Assembly: GCA_018817365.1 (NCBI GenBank)
Contig: JAHISY010000058.1
Coordinates: 1-10,845 of the forward strand
DNA: 10,845 bases
Source of the DNA: Patescibacteria group bacterium
GTDB taxonomy: Bacteria; Patescibacteriota; Gracilibacteria; JAHISY01
Direction of reading: 5' to 3'
A program made the translations under genes and the position numbers. The notes beneath the pieces were generated by a model. It saw only the letters and a list, made by a program, of their open reading frames with translations. It had not been told where the DNA came from and did not search any database. Of this stretch, positions 1-5,821 are shown one piece after another; position 1 is the first letter of the stretch; each line of letters starts with the position of its first letter.

Positions 1-1
1 A

Positions 2-1297
2 AGCGTTGCGGAGCTTGTGTTTGCGCATATTTTTTCCGCATTTCGACAGCTACCGGAGGCGAATTTTTCCGTCAAAAAAGGAGAATGGAAGAAAAAAGAA
101 CTTGGCAAAATCGGTCGCGAGCTGGACGGCAAAACTCTCGGTATCGTCGGACTTGGGAAAATCGGGCAGCTTGTGGCAGAGCGCGCGCGCGGTTTCAATC
201 TCAAAATTCTCGCTTTCGATCCGATCACGGCTTCAGAAGTGGCGGAATCGGTGGGGGCGGAACTAGTTGAATTGCAACAAATTCTCGAAGAGTCAGACAT
301 TATTACGCTCCACATTCCGCTGATCCCGCAGACGAAAGATTTAATTGGCGCGAAACAATTCAAAATGATGAAGCCATGCGCGATGTTGCTCAATTGCGCG
401 CGCGGAGGAGTGGTGGATGAGGAAGCTTTAGGAAACTGGCTTCGTGAGAATCCGAACGCGCTTGCTGCTATCGACACTTTCGCCAAGGAACCGGTCAATC
501 CGAAAAATCCACTGCTCCAGCTGCCGAATTTTTTCGCGACTCCGCATCTCGGAGCCTCGACAATCGAAGCTCAAGAAAAAGTTGGTTTACAGCTCGCGGA
601 TCAAGTCGCGCGCGCGTTACGCGGCGAAGTTGTCGAGTACGTTGTAAATTTGCCAGCTCGCGAAGGAGGGAGTTTGAAAAACCAAAAAGCGTGGAATGAA
701 CTTGCGGAAAAAATCGCAAAGCTGGCAGCGCAGATGCTCGGTGGCGCGAAATTAAAAAAAGCGGAATTGATAATAGCTGGAGAAATTGCCGGAGCGGATA
801 CGAAAATGCCGCAAGTCTCTATTCTGAAGGGTCTGCTCGAAACTCTCACCGACGCGGGAAATGTGAATTTCACAAACGCGGCGGATTTGGCTGAGAAGAA
901 GGGTTTGAAGTTGAACGTCAAAACGGAGAAGAAGCTTGCAAATTACCTCAGCCAAATCGGGCTCAAACTTCTCGCCGAGAAGAAAGAAGTGGAGGTGCGC
1001 GGAACTTTGGTCGAGAACGAGCCGCGGATTATCTTCATCCAAAGTTTCCAAACAAATTTTGCGCCGGCGCGACATTTGCTGCTCACCCGTCACCGCGATC
1101 AGCCGGGGATTATCGGCAGGGTCGGCACGCTGCTCGGTGAAAATTCCATCAACATCGCCAACATGGATTTGGGGCGAAATAAAATTGGCAGCGACGCGCT
1201 GATGATTCTCGATGTGGATGATCCAATCCCCGAGAGTATTCTCGATGAGTTGCGAAGCTGGGAAGGATTCGAAGAAGTTTTGGGTGTAGATTTGTAA
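2..1297 (+). CDS. serA: D-3-phosphoglycerate dehydrogenase, 5'-truncated by window edge
   Basis: Oxidises 3-phosphoglycerate to 3-phosphohydroxypyruvate with NAD+, the first step of serine synthesis in the cytosol. The frame is open to the left edge and begins inside the conserved SVAE segment, so roughly the first 95 residues lie outside; the GTG at 17 is internal, not a start. Visible residues number 431. In order: a Rossmann NAD domain with GLGKIG (visible residues 50-55) and the acidic residue of LAFDP (D73); the D-2-hydroxyacid dehydrogenase catalytic set R134 (CARGG), E163 (AKEP) and H182 (PHLGAS); an intervening ASB-like domain (about 215-345) with ILKGLLE; and a C-terminal ACT domain (about 355-431) with RDQPGIIGRVG and NSINIANM. 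The ACT domain suggests amino-acid (serine) feedback, inferred from the family. ASB plus ACT separates it from simpler hydroxyacid dehydrogenases. Confidence 0.95.
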   Translation, partial: SVAELVFAHIFSAFRQLPEANFSVKKGEWKKKELGKIGRELDGKTLGIVGLGKIGQLVAERARGFNLKILAFDPITASEVAESVGAELVELQQILEESDIITLHIPLIPQTKDLIGAKQFKMMKPCAMLLNCARGGVVDEEALGNWLRENPNALAAIDTFAKEPVNPKNPLLQLPNFFATPHLGASTIEAQEKVGLQLADQVARALRGEVVEYVVNLPAREGGSLKNQKAWNELAEKIAKLAAQMLGGAKLKKAELIIAGEIAGADTKMPQVSILKGLLETLTDAGNVNFTNAADLAEKKGLKLNVKTEKKLANYLSQIGLKLLAEKKEVEVRGTLVENEPRIIFIQSFQTNFAPARHLLLTRHRDQPGIIGRVGTLLGENSINIANMDLGRNKIGSDALMILDVDDPIPESILDELRSWEGFEEVLGVDL

Positions 1298-1368
1298 TTT
1301 CAATGTACAATCCTCGTTATTCACGGGGACAAGCGTGCAATGGATGAATTAATTTATAAAAACTTTTT

Positions 1369-1407
1369 TGGCAAAAACGTGACATTTTTTGAATTTTTAT
1401 TTTGCCA
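1369..1407 (+). terminator. AT-rich inverted repeat, possible serA terminator
   Basis: TGGCAAAA (1369-1376) and TTTTGCCA (1400-1407) form a perfect 8-bp inverted repeat. The AT-rich loop of 23 nt can add A-T pairs between the A-run at 1373-1377 and the T-run at 1385-1390. It lies 70 nt after the serA stop. It is not a classical intrinsic terminator, because the stem is AT-rich and no T-tract follows it. It may instead be a binding site or a transcript-end structure. Confidence 0.25.
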
Positions 1408-1420
1408 GACAATCGAAAAG

Positions 1421-1447
1421 TTGAAGAGTTATCCGAAGTGGTAAAAT
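1421..1447 (+). promoter_or_regulatory. Candidate dnaG promoter with extended -10
   Basis: TTGAAG (1421-1426) is followed after 15 nt by TGG-TAAAAT, where TAAAAT (1442-1447) is a -10-like hexamer preceded by the extended -10 TGn (1439-1441). The spacing is shorter than the usual 17, which the extended -10 could offset. A start around 1454 would put the heptad repeats in the dnaG leader. The same TAAAAT precedes the other unit-leading genes here. Confidence 0.4.
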
Positions 1448-1458
1448 TTCCTCTCTTT

Positions 1459-1497
1459 CCAGTCTCCAATCTCCAATTTCTAACTTCCAATTTTGGA
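1459..1497 (+). repeat. Degenerate heptanucleotide repeat abutting dnaG start
   Basis: CCAG/CCAA/CCAA/CTAA/CCAA cores occur at 1459, 1466, 1473, 1480 and 1487, exactly 7 nt apart, giving five units such as CCAATCT, CCAATTT and CTAACTT. The last core is 6 nt from the TTG start of dnaG. One unit supplies the in-frame TAA (1481-1483) that bounds the dnaG reading frame. The stretch is pyrimidine-rich and offers no Shine-Dalgarno sequence. Confidence 0.8.
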
Positions 1498-3187
1498 TTC
1501 CGTAGCCGAAGTCAAATCGCGTCTCTCGATTGTCGATGTCGTCTCGCAATACTGCCAACTGAAAAAAGCGGGTCGGAATTTCAAAGCTTGCTGCCCTTTC
1601 CATTCTGAAAAAACACCGAGCTTCATTGTTTCGCCTGAACGGCAATTCGCGTGGTGCTACGGCTGCCAGAATGGCGGAGATATTTTCAAAATCGTGCAAC
1701 TTTTGGAAGGAGTTGATTTCAAAGAGAGTCTCAAAATTCTTGCCGAGAAAGCGGGTGTCGAGCTGCCGCAAAATTTCGGCGGCGGAATTAAAAAAGAAAA
1801 AAAAGAAAAGCTGATTGAGGTCAATGAAGCTGCAACGAAGTTTTTTGAAGCGGAATTAAAAAAGAATTCCGAAGCAAAAAAATACCTCGAATCGCGAGGG
1901 GTGAAATCCGCAGCAATCGAAAAATGGAGAATCGGTTTCGCGTCAGATTCATTCGACAGTTTGCATCCCGAGCTGGAAGAAAAATTTCCCAAAAAAGAAA
2001 TCGTCGAGGCGGGAGTGGCGGGGTTGAAAGAATTTGGCAGCGAGCAGCTTTTTGATAAATTTCGCAATCGAATCATTTTCCCCATCGAAGACCACCGCGG
2101 GCGAGTGGTCGCATTTACTGGTCGGGTTTTGGATTCGTCTGAACCGAAATATCTGAACTCAGCCGAGTCTCCGATTTTCACGAAAGGCGCGATTCTTTTC
2201 GGTTTCTCTCGCGCGCGGGAAGCAATGCGCGAATCAAAGTTCGCAGTGCTCGTCGAAGGTCAGCTTGATGTGATTTCTGCAGATCAAGCGAGGTTCGAAA
2301 ATGTAGTGGCTTCGAGCGGAACCGCACTCACCGAGATGCACTTAAAAGCTCTCAAAAATTTGGTGGAGCGGGTGGTGTTTTGTTTTGATTCCGACTCTGC
2401 CGGAGTGGATTCGACTCGCCGCGCGCTCGAAATCGCCGCCGCTCTCGATCTCGATGCGCGTGTCGCGATTCTCCCCGAAGGGGTGAAAGATCCCGACGAG
2501 GCGATTCAAAAAGATCCGCAAATTTTTGAAGCCGCGATTGCCGACGCAGTTTCGCCGCTTGAATTTTTCTTCCAAAGAGTTTTCGCGAAATCGGATTTCT
2601 CCGAAGTTGCTGCAAAGAAGAAAGCTGTTCGCGACCTGCTCGTCTTCGCCGCCCAGATTTCTTCCGCCGTCGAACGGGAGGACTTTCTCAAAAAAATCGG
2701 ACTGAAGCTCGGAGTTTCCGAAGCCGCGCTTTCGGAAGAATTTCAAAATCTGTCGGCAGTCTCCGCGCCTCGCAAGATTCAGGAAGAAAAAGAACCCGAA
2801 ATCCATCCCGAAAAAATAGCAGCCACGGATTTACTGGCAGGATTGATTCTCGCGTTTCCGCAGATTGCGGGCGAAATTTCAGAACTGAAAAACCTCAAAA
2901 TCGAATCCGAAATTTGGCAAAAATTGAAAGCCGCTGATTTTCACGAAATTTCCGACGTCGGCGAGGCGGGGGAGAAACTCGCTGTTTTGGCGAGTGATAA
3001 ATATTCCGACTTCGGCGATGCGAAAATCAAAACTGAGATTTTGAAATTGATCGGGAATTTGGAAAAGAAGAGTTTAGTAGAAAGAAAACACGAATTGAAA
3101 CTTGCGATGCAAAAAGCGGAAGAAACGGGCGATGAAAAAAAAGCGGCGGAGCTTTTCGAGGAGTATCAGAAGTTACTTGCGAAGTAG
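1493..3187 (+). CDS. dnaG: DNA primase DnaG
   Basis: Makes the short RNA primers for lagging-strand and origin-initiated DNA replication, working with the DnaB helicase. Length is 564 residues, close to the usual 580 or so. An N-terminal CHC2 zinc finger has C34-PF-H37 and C55-YG-C58 around the EKTPSF motif. The catalytic core has YLNSAESPIFTKG (220-232) and a TOPRIM domain with VLVEGQLD (E255) and FDSDSAG (D299, D301) as metal-binding acids. The C-terminal region (about 430-564) is helical, charged and poorly conserved, as expected for the helicase-interacting part. The start is TTG at 1493: a stop at 1481-1483 in the same frame excludes anything longer, and the N-terminus then matches the family. 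ATT at 1490 is the only other option. No ribosome-binding site is seen. The last 15 bp overlap the 3' end of convergent yebC. Confidence 0.96.
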   Translation: MDSVAEVKSRLSIVDVVSQYCQLKKAGRNFKACCPFHSEKTPSFIVSPERQFAWCYGCQNGGDIFKIVQLLEGVDFKESLKILAEKAGVELPQNFGGGIKKEKKEKLIEVNEAATKFFEAELKKNSEAKKYLESRGVKSAAIEKWRIGFASDSFDSLHPELEEKFPKKEIVEAGVAGLKEFGSEQLFDKFRNRIIFPIEDHRGRVVAFTGRVLDSSEPKYLNSAESPIFTKGAILFGFSRAREAMRESKFAVLVEGQLDVISADQARFENVVASSGTALTEMHLKALKNLVERVVFCFDSDSAGVDSTRRALEIAAALDLDARVAILPEGVKDPDEAIQKDPQIFEAAIADAVSPLEFFFQRVFAKSDFSEVAAKKKAVRDLLVFAAQISSAVEREDFLKKIGLKLGVSEAALSEEFQNLSAVSAPRKIQEEKEPEIHPEKIAATDLLAGLILAFPQIAGEISELKNLKIESEIWQKLKAADFHEISDVGEAGEKLAVLASDKYSDFGDAKIKTEILKLIGNLEKKSLVERKHELKLAMQKAEETGDEKKAAELFEEYQKLLAK

Positions 3188-3907
3188 TTCTTCCGGAATA
3201 TCAAAATTCGCGGCGACAGAATCGACATCCTCATCTTCTTCGAGCGCGTCCACGATTTTCAAAATTTTTCGCGCCGTCTCGGCATCTTCGACTTTTACTT
3301 CGTTCACCGGTTCAAAAATCAGCTCCGCGGATTCAATTTTCAGACCCTGCTCCGCCAATTTCCCGCGCACTGCCATCAATTTCGTCGGCTCGGTTTTGAC
3401 GATCAAGAATTCGCCCTCTTTTTCCAAATCCGCCGCGCCTGCCTCGATAGCCGCCAGCTCGAGTTCCTCCGAATTTCCCGCGAGCGTGATCACGCCCTTT
3501 TTCTCAAATTGAAAAACGACCGACCCGCTCTCCGCGATTTTGCCCCCATTTTTTGAGAGCAGATGGCGGACATTTGCGATCGTCCGATTAGGATTATCGG
3601 TGAGTGCGCGGATCAAAAGCGCGACTCCGCCGGGCGCGTACCCCTCGTAAATTTTCTCCTCTATCTTTTGTCCCTCCAGTTCACCTGTGCCCTTTTTGAC
3701 CGCTCGCTCGATATTTTCTTTTGGGAAATTATCCGACTTTGCATTTTCGATCGCGCTCGCGAGTGCCGCGTTCATCATCGAATCGCCGCCGCCTTCCCGT
3801 GCCGCAAGCTCAATGTTTTTCGCGTGTCGCGTGAATTTTTTTCCGCGTGCTGCGTCGACGACGCCTTTCGCGCGTTTGATCGTGCTCCATTTCGAGTGAC
3901 CGGACAT
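3173..3907 (-). CDS. yebC: YebC/TACO1 family protein
   Basis: Belongs to the YebC/TACO1 family. Older annotation calls these DNA-binding regulators; mitochondrial TACO1 activates translation, and recent work links bacterial YebC to relief of ribosome stalling. Length is 244 residues, the family's usual size. The N-terminus MSGHSKWSTIKRAKG is the diagnostic start and fixes the ATG at 3905-3907. The segments GYAPGGVALLIRALTDNPNR and SGSVVFQFEKKG (central, about 95-140) are also typical, and the acidic C-terminus (EEDEDVDSV) is as expected. It lies downstream of the nitroreductase gene, separated by 96 nt that are nearly all heptad repeat, so it is probably co-transcribed with it. There is no Shine-Dalgarno sequence: the three bases before ATG are TCT and then the repeat begins. 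It converges on dnaG with overlapping stop regions. Confidence 0.96.
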   Translation of the reverse strand: MSGHSKWSTIKRAKGVVDAARGKKFTRHAKNIELAAREGGGDSMMNAALASAIENAKSDNFPKENIERAVKKGTGELEGQKIEEKIYEGYAPGGVALLIRALTDNPNRTIANVRHLLSKNGGKIAESGSVVFQFEKKGVITLAGNSEELELAAIEAGAADLEKEGEFLIVKTEPTKLMAVRGKLAEQGLKIESAELIFEPVNEVKVEDAETARKILKIVDALEEDEDVDSVAANFDIPEELLRK

Positions 3908-3910
3908 AGA

Positions 3911-4001
3911 GTTAGTAGTTAGTAGTTAGTAGTTAGTAGTTAGTAGTTAGTAGTTAGTAGTTAGTAGTTAGTAGTTAGTAGTTAGTAGTTTGTAGTTAGT
4001 A
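3911..4001 (-). repeat. 13-copy heptanucleotide tandem array (TACTAAC on the gene strand)
   Basis: Thirteen consecutive 7-nt units read GTTAGTA on the + strand; twelve are exact and one (3988-3994) is GTTTGTA. The array fills 91 of the 96 nt between the nitroreductase stop (4004-4006) and the yebC start (3907), leaving 2 nt and 3 nt at its ends. Because 7 is not a multiple of 3, TAG on the + strand and TAA on the - strand fall in all three frames, so the array blocks translation in every frame on both strands. Confidence 0.98.
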
Positions 4002-4003
4002 GA

Positions 4004-4591
4004 CTAGCTTTCCGGAAAATAAAATTCAGCGAGGCTGCGCGCCCATTCGGTCTTGTTCGTTTTTGGATCGTCCGGATTTGCGAAACCGCAGGCGAAAATG
4101 AGTTCGGGCAAATAGCCTTCCGGCAGTTTTACGTTTTCCGCCGCCGCTCCTTTCTCAAATCCTGCAATGAAGCAGCCTGCCACGCCGCTCGCTTCGAGCG
4201 TCGCCGCAAAATATCCGGCGGTGAGATAAATTTGCTGCCGCGCCCATTCATCCCGATTTTTGATAATTCTCGCGAGTGTTGTCGCAACTCGGTCATCGCT
4301 AGTTTCGCCGTCATACCGTTCCGCTAAAAATTTCCGCGCATTCGCTTCGCCATCCTCCGCATTCCATGCGAATAAAAAAAGATGCGGCGCAGTCTGCGCC
4401 GCCGGCTGCGAGGCAATCCAGGTCTCATTTTTTTTGCTCGAAATATCGAGCAGAATCACCGGTCGCGAATTCAAACTGGTCGGAGTCCGCCACGCCACGC
4501 GAATCGCCTGCTCGAGAATCTCGCTCGGAATTTTTTCCGGCAAAAAGTTTTTCACAGTTTTGCGATTCAAAAGATTCGCGAGTTTAAACAT
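4004..4591 (-). CDS. Nitroreductase-family flavoprotein
   Basis: A 195-residue protein of the FMN-dependent nitroreductase superfamily, which carries out NAD(P)H-dependent reductions on varied substrates; the substrate here cannot be told. The N-terminal NRKTVKNFLPEKIPSEIL (9-26) matches the family's FMN-contacting R-[RS]-[ST]-x-R-x-F region, with Lys replacing the second Arg. PTSLNSRPV (37-45) matches the second flavin-binding motif. The central helix QQIYLTAGYFAATLEASGVAGCFIAGFE and the ending LPELIFACGF are the usual late motifs. The length is slightly short for NfsB-like members (about 215). ATG at 4589-4591 is the natural start; the upstream CGGA is at most a vestige of a ribosome-binding site. 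It leads a - strand unit with yebC and diverges from dcd. Confidence 0.85.
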   Translation of the reverse strand: MFKLANLLNRKTVKNFLPEKIPSEILEQAIRVAWRTPTSLNSRPVILLDISSKKNETWIASQPAAQTAPHLFLFAWNAEDGEANARKFLAERYDGETSDDRVATTLARIIKNRDEWARQQIYLTAGYFAATLEASGVAGCFIAGFEKGAAAENVKLPEGYLPELIFACGFANPDDPKTNKTEWARSLAEFYFPES

Positions 4592-4613
4592 TCCGATAAA
4601 ATTAAGCGGTTAG

Positions 4614-4641
4614 ATTTTACAGAATTTCTGCTGCAATTCAG
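4614..4641 (-). promoter_or_regulatory. Candidate nitroreductase-yebC promoter
   Basis: On the - strand, CTGAAT (4636-4641) is followed after 16 nt by TAAAAT (4614-4619), which ends 22 nt before the nitroreductase ATG. The TG directly before TAAAAT resembles an extended -10 without its spacer base. The -35 match is partial. The arrangement parallels the candidates before dnaG and tig. Confidence 0.35.
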
Positions 4642-4674
4642 CCGAAGCCAAAAGGGCGGACTTTTTATTTTTTT
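4641..4674 (+). terminator. Weak hairpin plus T-rich run inside the divergent region
   Basis: GCC-AAAAG-GGC with flanking CC/GG (bulged) forms a short GC stem, followed by CTTTTT and then a 7-T run at 4668-4674. It has the form of an intrinsic terminator on the + strand, but no + strand gene precedes it for more than 1.4 kb. If real, it would stop antisense transcription or attenuate a dcd leader. The stem is short, so confidence is low. Confidence 0.2.
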
Positions 4675-4755
4675 GAATTTGTAATTGCTGGCGCGATTCT
4701 CATCACTCGCAACAATTTTCTCCGCGAGTCTCCACCAGTCAATTAGATTTTCCGC

Positions 4756-4761
4756 TAAAAT
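4756..4761 (+). promoter_or_regulatory. Candidate -10 hexamer for dcd
   Basis: TAAAAT lies 42 nt before the dcd ATG, almost the same distance as the dnaG candidate (45 nt before its TTG). No convincing -35 lies 16-18 nt upstream. Support comes mainly from recurrence of the same hexamer at the other unit leaders. Confidence 0.25.
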
Positions 4762-4767
4762 TCAAAT

Positions 4768-4802
4768 CCAAAATCCAATCTCCAACTTCCAACCTCCAAA
4801 AT
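4768..4802 (+). repeat. Degenerate heptanucleotide repeat abutting dcd start
   Basis: CCAA cores at 4768, 4775, 4782, 4789 and 4796 are exactly 7 nt apart (units such as CCAATCT, CCAACTT and CCAACCT), with looser TCAA and CTAA copies at 4762 and 4755. The last core starts 8 nt before the ATG. The repeat contains CCTCC, which resembles the anti-Shine-Dalgarno itself and so cannot serve as a ribosome-binding site. Confidence 0.8.
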
Positions 4803-4803
4803 T

Positions 4804-5424
4804 ATGATTCTCTCCGACCGCGACATCCGCAAGGCGATTCAATCCGGGAAAATTAAGATTGATTCCCCAGACGAAAAGTATCTCGACAACATCGGACCGA
4901 GCTCGCTCGATCTTCGCTGCGGCTCGCATTTCAAACTTTATGAACATACCCACTTCCCGTTGCTCGATCCTGCCGATCCCGCGACTTTCGAAAACTGCTC
5001 GCGGATGATTGAAATCAAAGAGTCTAACACTCCTTTCATTGTCCAGCCGAACGACTTCGTGCTCGGCGTGACACTCGAATCAGTGACGCTTCCTGCCGAC
5101 TTGGTTGCGCGGGTAGAAGGTCGTTCGAGCCTCGGTCGTCTCGGCATCATCGTCCACTCGACTGCCGGTTTCGTCGATCCGGGATTCAGCGGCACGATCA
5201 CTCTCGAAATCACGAATATCAACCGTATGCCAGTCGCGCTTTACCCTGGCATGCGAGTCTGCCAGCTCGCGTTCGAAACCCTCACTTCTCCCGCGGAAGT
5301 GGATTATTCTCAAAAGAAAACGCAGAAATATCAAAATCAGGTTTTTCCGGAGGAGTCGCGGATTACCCGCGATCCGGAAATGGTCGAGATTAATAAACGG
5401 CGGACGATCGGCAGTTCGCAGTAA
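4804..5424 (+). CDS. dcd: dCTP deaminase (possibly bifunctional Dcd/Dut type)
   Basis: Deaminates dCTP toward dUTP, feeding dTMP synthesis. It is 206 residues long, a little above the usual 190. The N-terminus MILSDRDIRKAI and the PSSLDLR segment (32-38) are standard. The core RVEGRSSLGRLGI (102-114) and HSTAGFVDPGFSGTITLEITN (118-138) contain the conserved Arg/Ser and the catalytic Glu of TLEI. The C-terminal SQKKTQKYQNQ (169-179) matches the nucleotide-closing tail. The TAGF-x-DPGF version resembles the bifunctional enzymes of Mycobacterium and Methanocaldococcus, which also hydrolyse dUTP, more than the E. coli TAHRIDPGW version; that assignment is inference. The ATG directly follows heptad repeats and has no Shine-Dalgarno. 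It leads the + strand run. Confidence 0.95.
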   Translation: MILSDRDIRKAIQSGKIKIDSPDEKYLDNIGPSSLDLRCGSHFKLYEHTHFPLLDPADPATFENCSRMIEIKESNTPFIVQPNDFVLGVTLESVTLPADLVARVEGRSSLGRLGIIVHSTAGFVDPGFSGTITLEITNINRMPVALYPGMRVCQLAFETLTSPAEVDYSQKKTQKYQNQVFPEESRITRDPEMVEINKRRTIGSSQ

Positions 5425-5436
5425 ATTTTCAATTTT

Positions 5437-5452
5437 ATCCGCCGCGGCGGAT
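5437..5452. repeat. Perfect 16-bp GC palindrome
   Basis: ATCCGCCGCGGCGGAT is identical to its reverse complement. It lies 13 nt after the dcd stop and 19 nt before the lipoprotein start, in an otherwise AT-rich gap of 46 nt. As RNA it could form a 6-bp GC stem with a 4-nt loop. The following bases are AT-rich, with a 5-T run 13 nt later, so termination or attenuation is possible but not clear. A dimeric protein-binding site is the other option. Confidence 0.6.
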
Positions 5453-5470
5453 TAATTTATCAATTTTTAA

Positions 5471-5821
5471 ATGTTTAAAACTTCACAAACTTTAATTGTC
5501 GGGATGGTGTTGATTTTGACATCGGCGGGGTGCGGGGGAGTTTCCGGAGTCACGATTTCCGAAATCGAATACAAACAGGCACTTGGAGTCGCGATTTGCG
5601 AGGCGGTCGCTGATTTGAATTCTCGCGGGGTGCTCGACGATGCGGAGGCGATTACAAACGAGTTTGACGGGCTGATCCAAAATTCCGTCAAAAAAATGGG
5701 CTATTCGGCGGACGACTGGCTTGCCGCGAAATCAGAATATTTTCCCAACGAAGCCGAACACACGAAGCTTGTGAAAATGCATTTCACGTGGTGCCTCGTT
5801 GGCGATTCAATCTCCGAATGA
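5471..5821 (+). CDS. Small predicted lipoprotein of unknown function
   Basis: A 116-residue protein that I do not recognise. The N-terminus MFKTSQTLIVGMVLILTSAGC is a short lipoprotein signal: a Lys near the start, a hydrophobic core (about 8-17) and a lipobox-like SAGC with the acceptor at Cys21. Ser at -3 is less usual than Leu. The mature part is mostly helical and acidic, with two further cysteines (AICEAV and FTWCLV) that could form a disulfide outside the cytoplasm. It lies 46 nt after dcd, with the GC palindrome between. Its TGA stop overlaps the next gene's ATG (ATGA, 5818-5821), so the two are probably translationally coupled. No ribosome-binding site is seen. The link to folate or nucleotide genes is positional only. 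Confidence 0.7.
   Translation: MFKTSQTLIVGMVLILTSAGCGGVSGVTISEIEYKQALGVAICEAVADLNSRGVLDDAEAITNEFDGLIQNSVKKMGYSADDWLAAKSEYFPNEAEHTKLVKMHFTWCLVGDSISE

Larger units (their letters stand above)
1298..1492. other. serA-dnaG intergenic region
   Basis: These 195 bases hold, in order: a weak 5-bp stem (CCTCG/CGGGG with one G-T pair, near 1313-1329) with no following T-run; an AT-rich inverted repeat (1369-1407); a promoter-like element (1421-1447); and heptanucleotide repeats running into the dnaG start. A 34-codon ATG frame (1340-1444) is present but unsupported. No RNA gene was recognised. Confidence 0.6.
4592..4803. other. Divergent nitroreductase/dcd intergenic region
   Basis: These 212 bases separate divergent genes, so both promoters should lie here. 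They hold a - strand promoter-like pair (4614-4641), a short GC stem followed by a T-rich run (4641-4674, + strand), a TAAAAT hexamer (4756-4761) and heptad repeats up to the dcd ATG. Bases 4680-4750 show no feature I can name. Confidence 0.6.

Noticed and set aside
17..19. GTG as the serA start
   Set aside because: The frame is open upstream to the window edge and the SVAE motif before it belongs to the protein; the true start lies outside.
1340..1444. A 34-codon ATG frame between serA and dnaG (MDELIYKNFFGKNV...)
   Set aside because: It has no ribosome-binding signal (uninformative here), is AT-rich unlike neighbouring genes, overlaps the inverted repeat and the promoter candidate, and matches no family I know. 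Chance is the better explanation without conservation data.
3911..4001. TACTAAC units resemble the yeast intron branch-point sequence
   Set aside because: The surrounding genes are bacterial and intron-free; the match follows from the 7-nt unit itself.
3911..4001. CRISPR-like direct repeats
   Set aside because: The units are contiguous 7-mers without spacers, and no cas genes are present.
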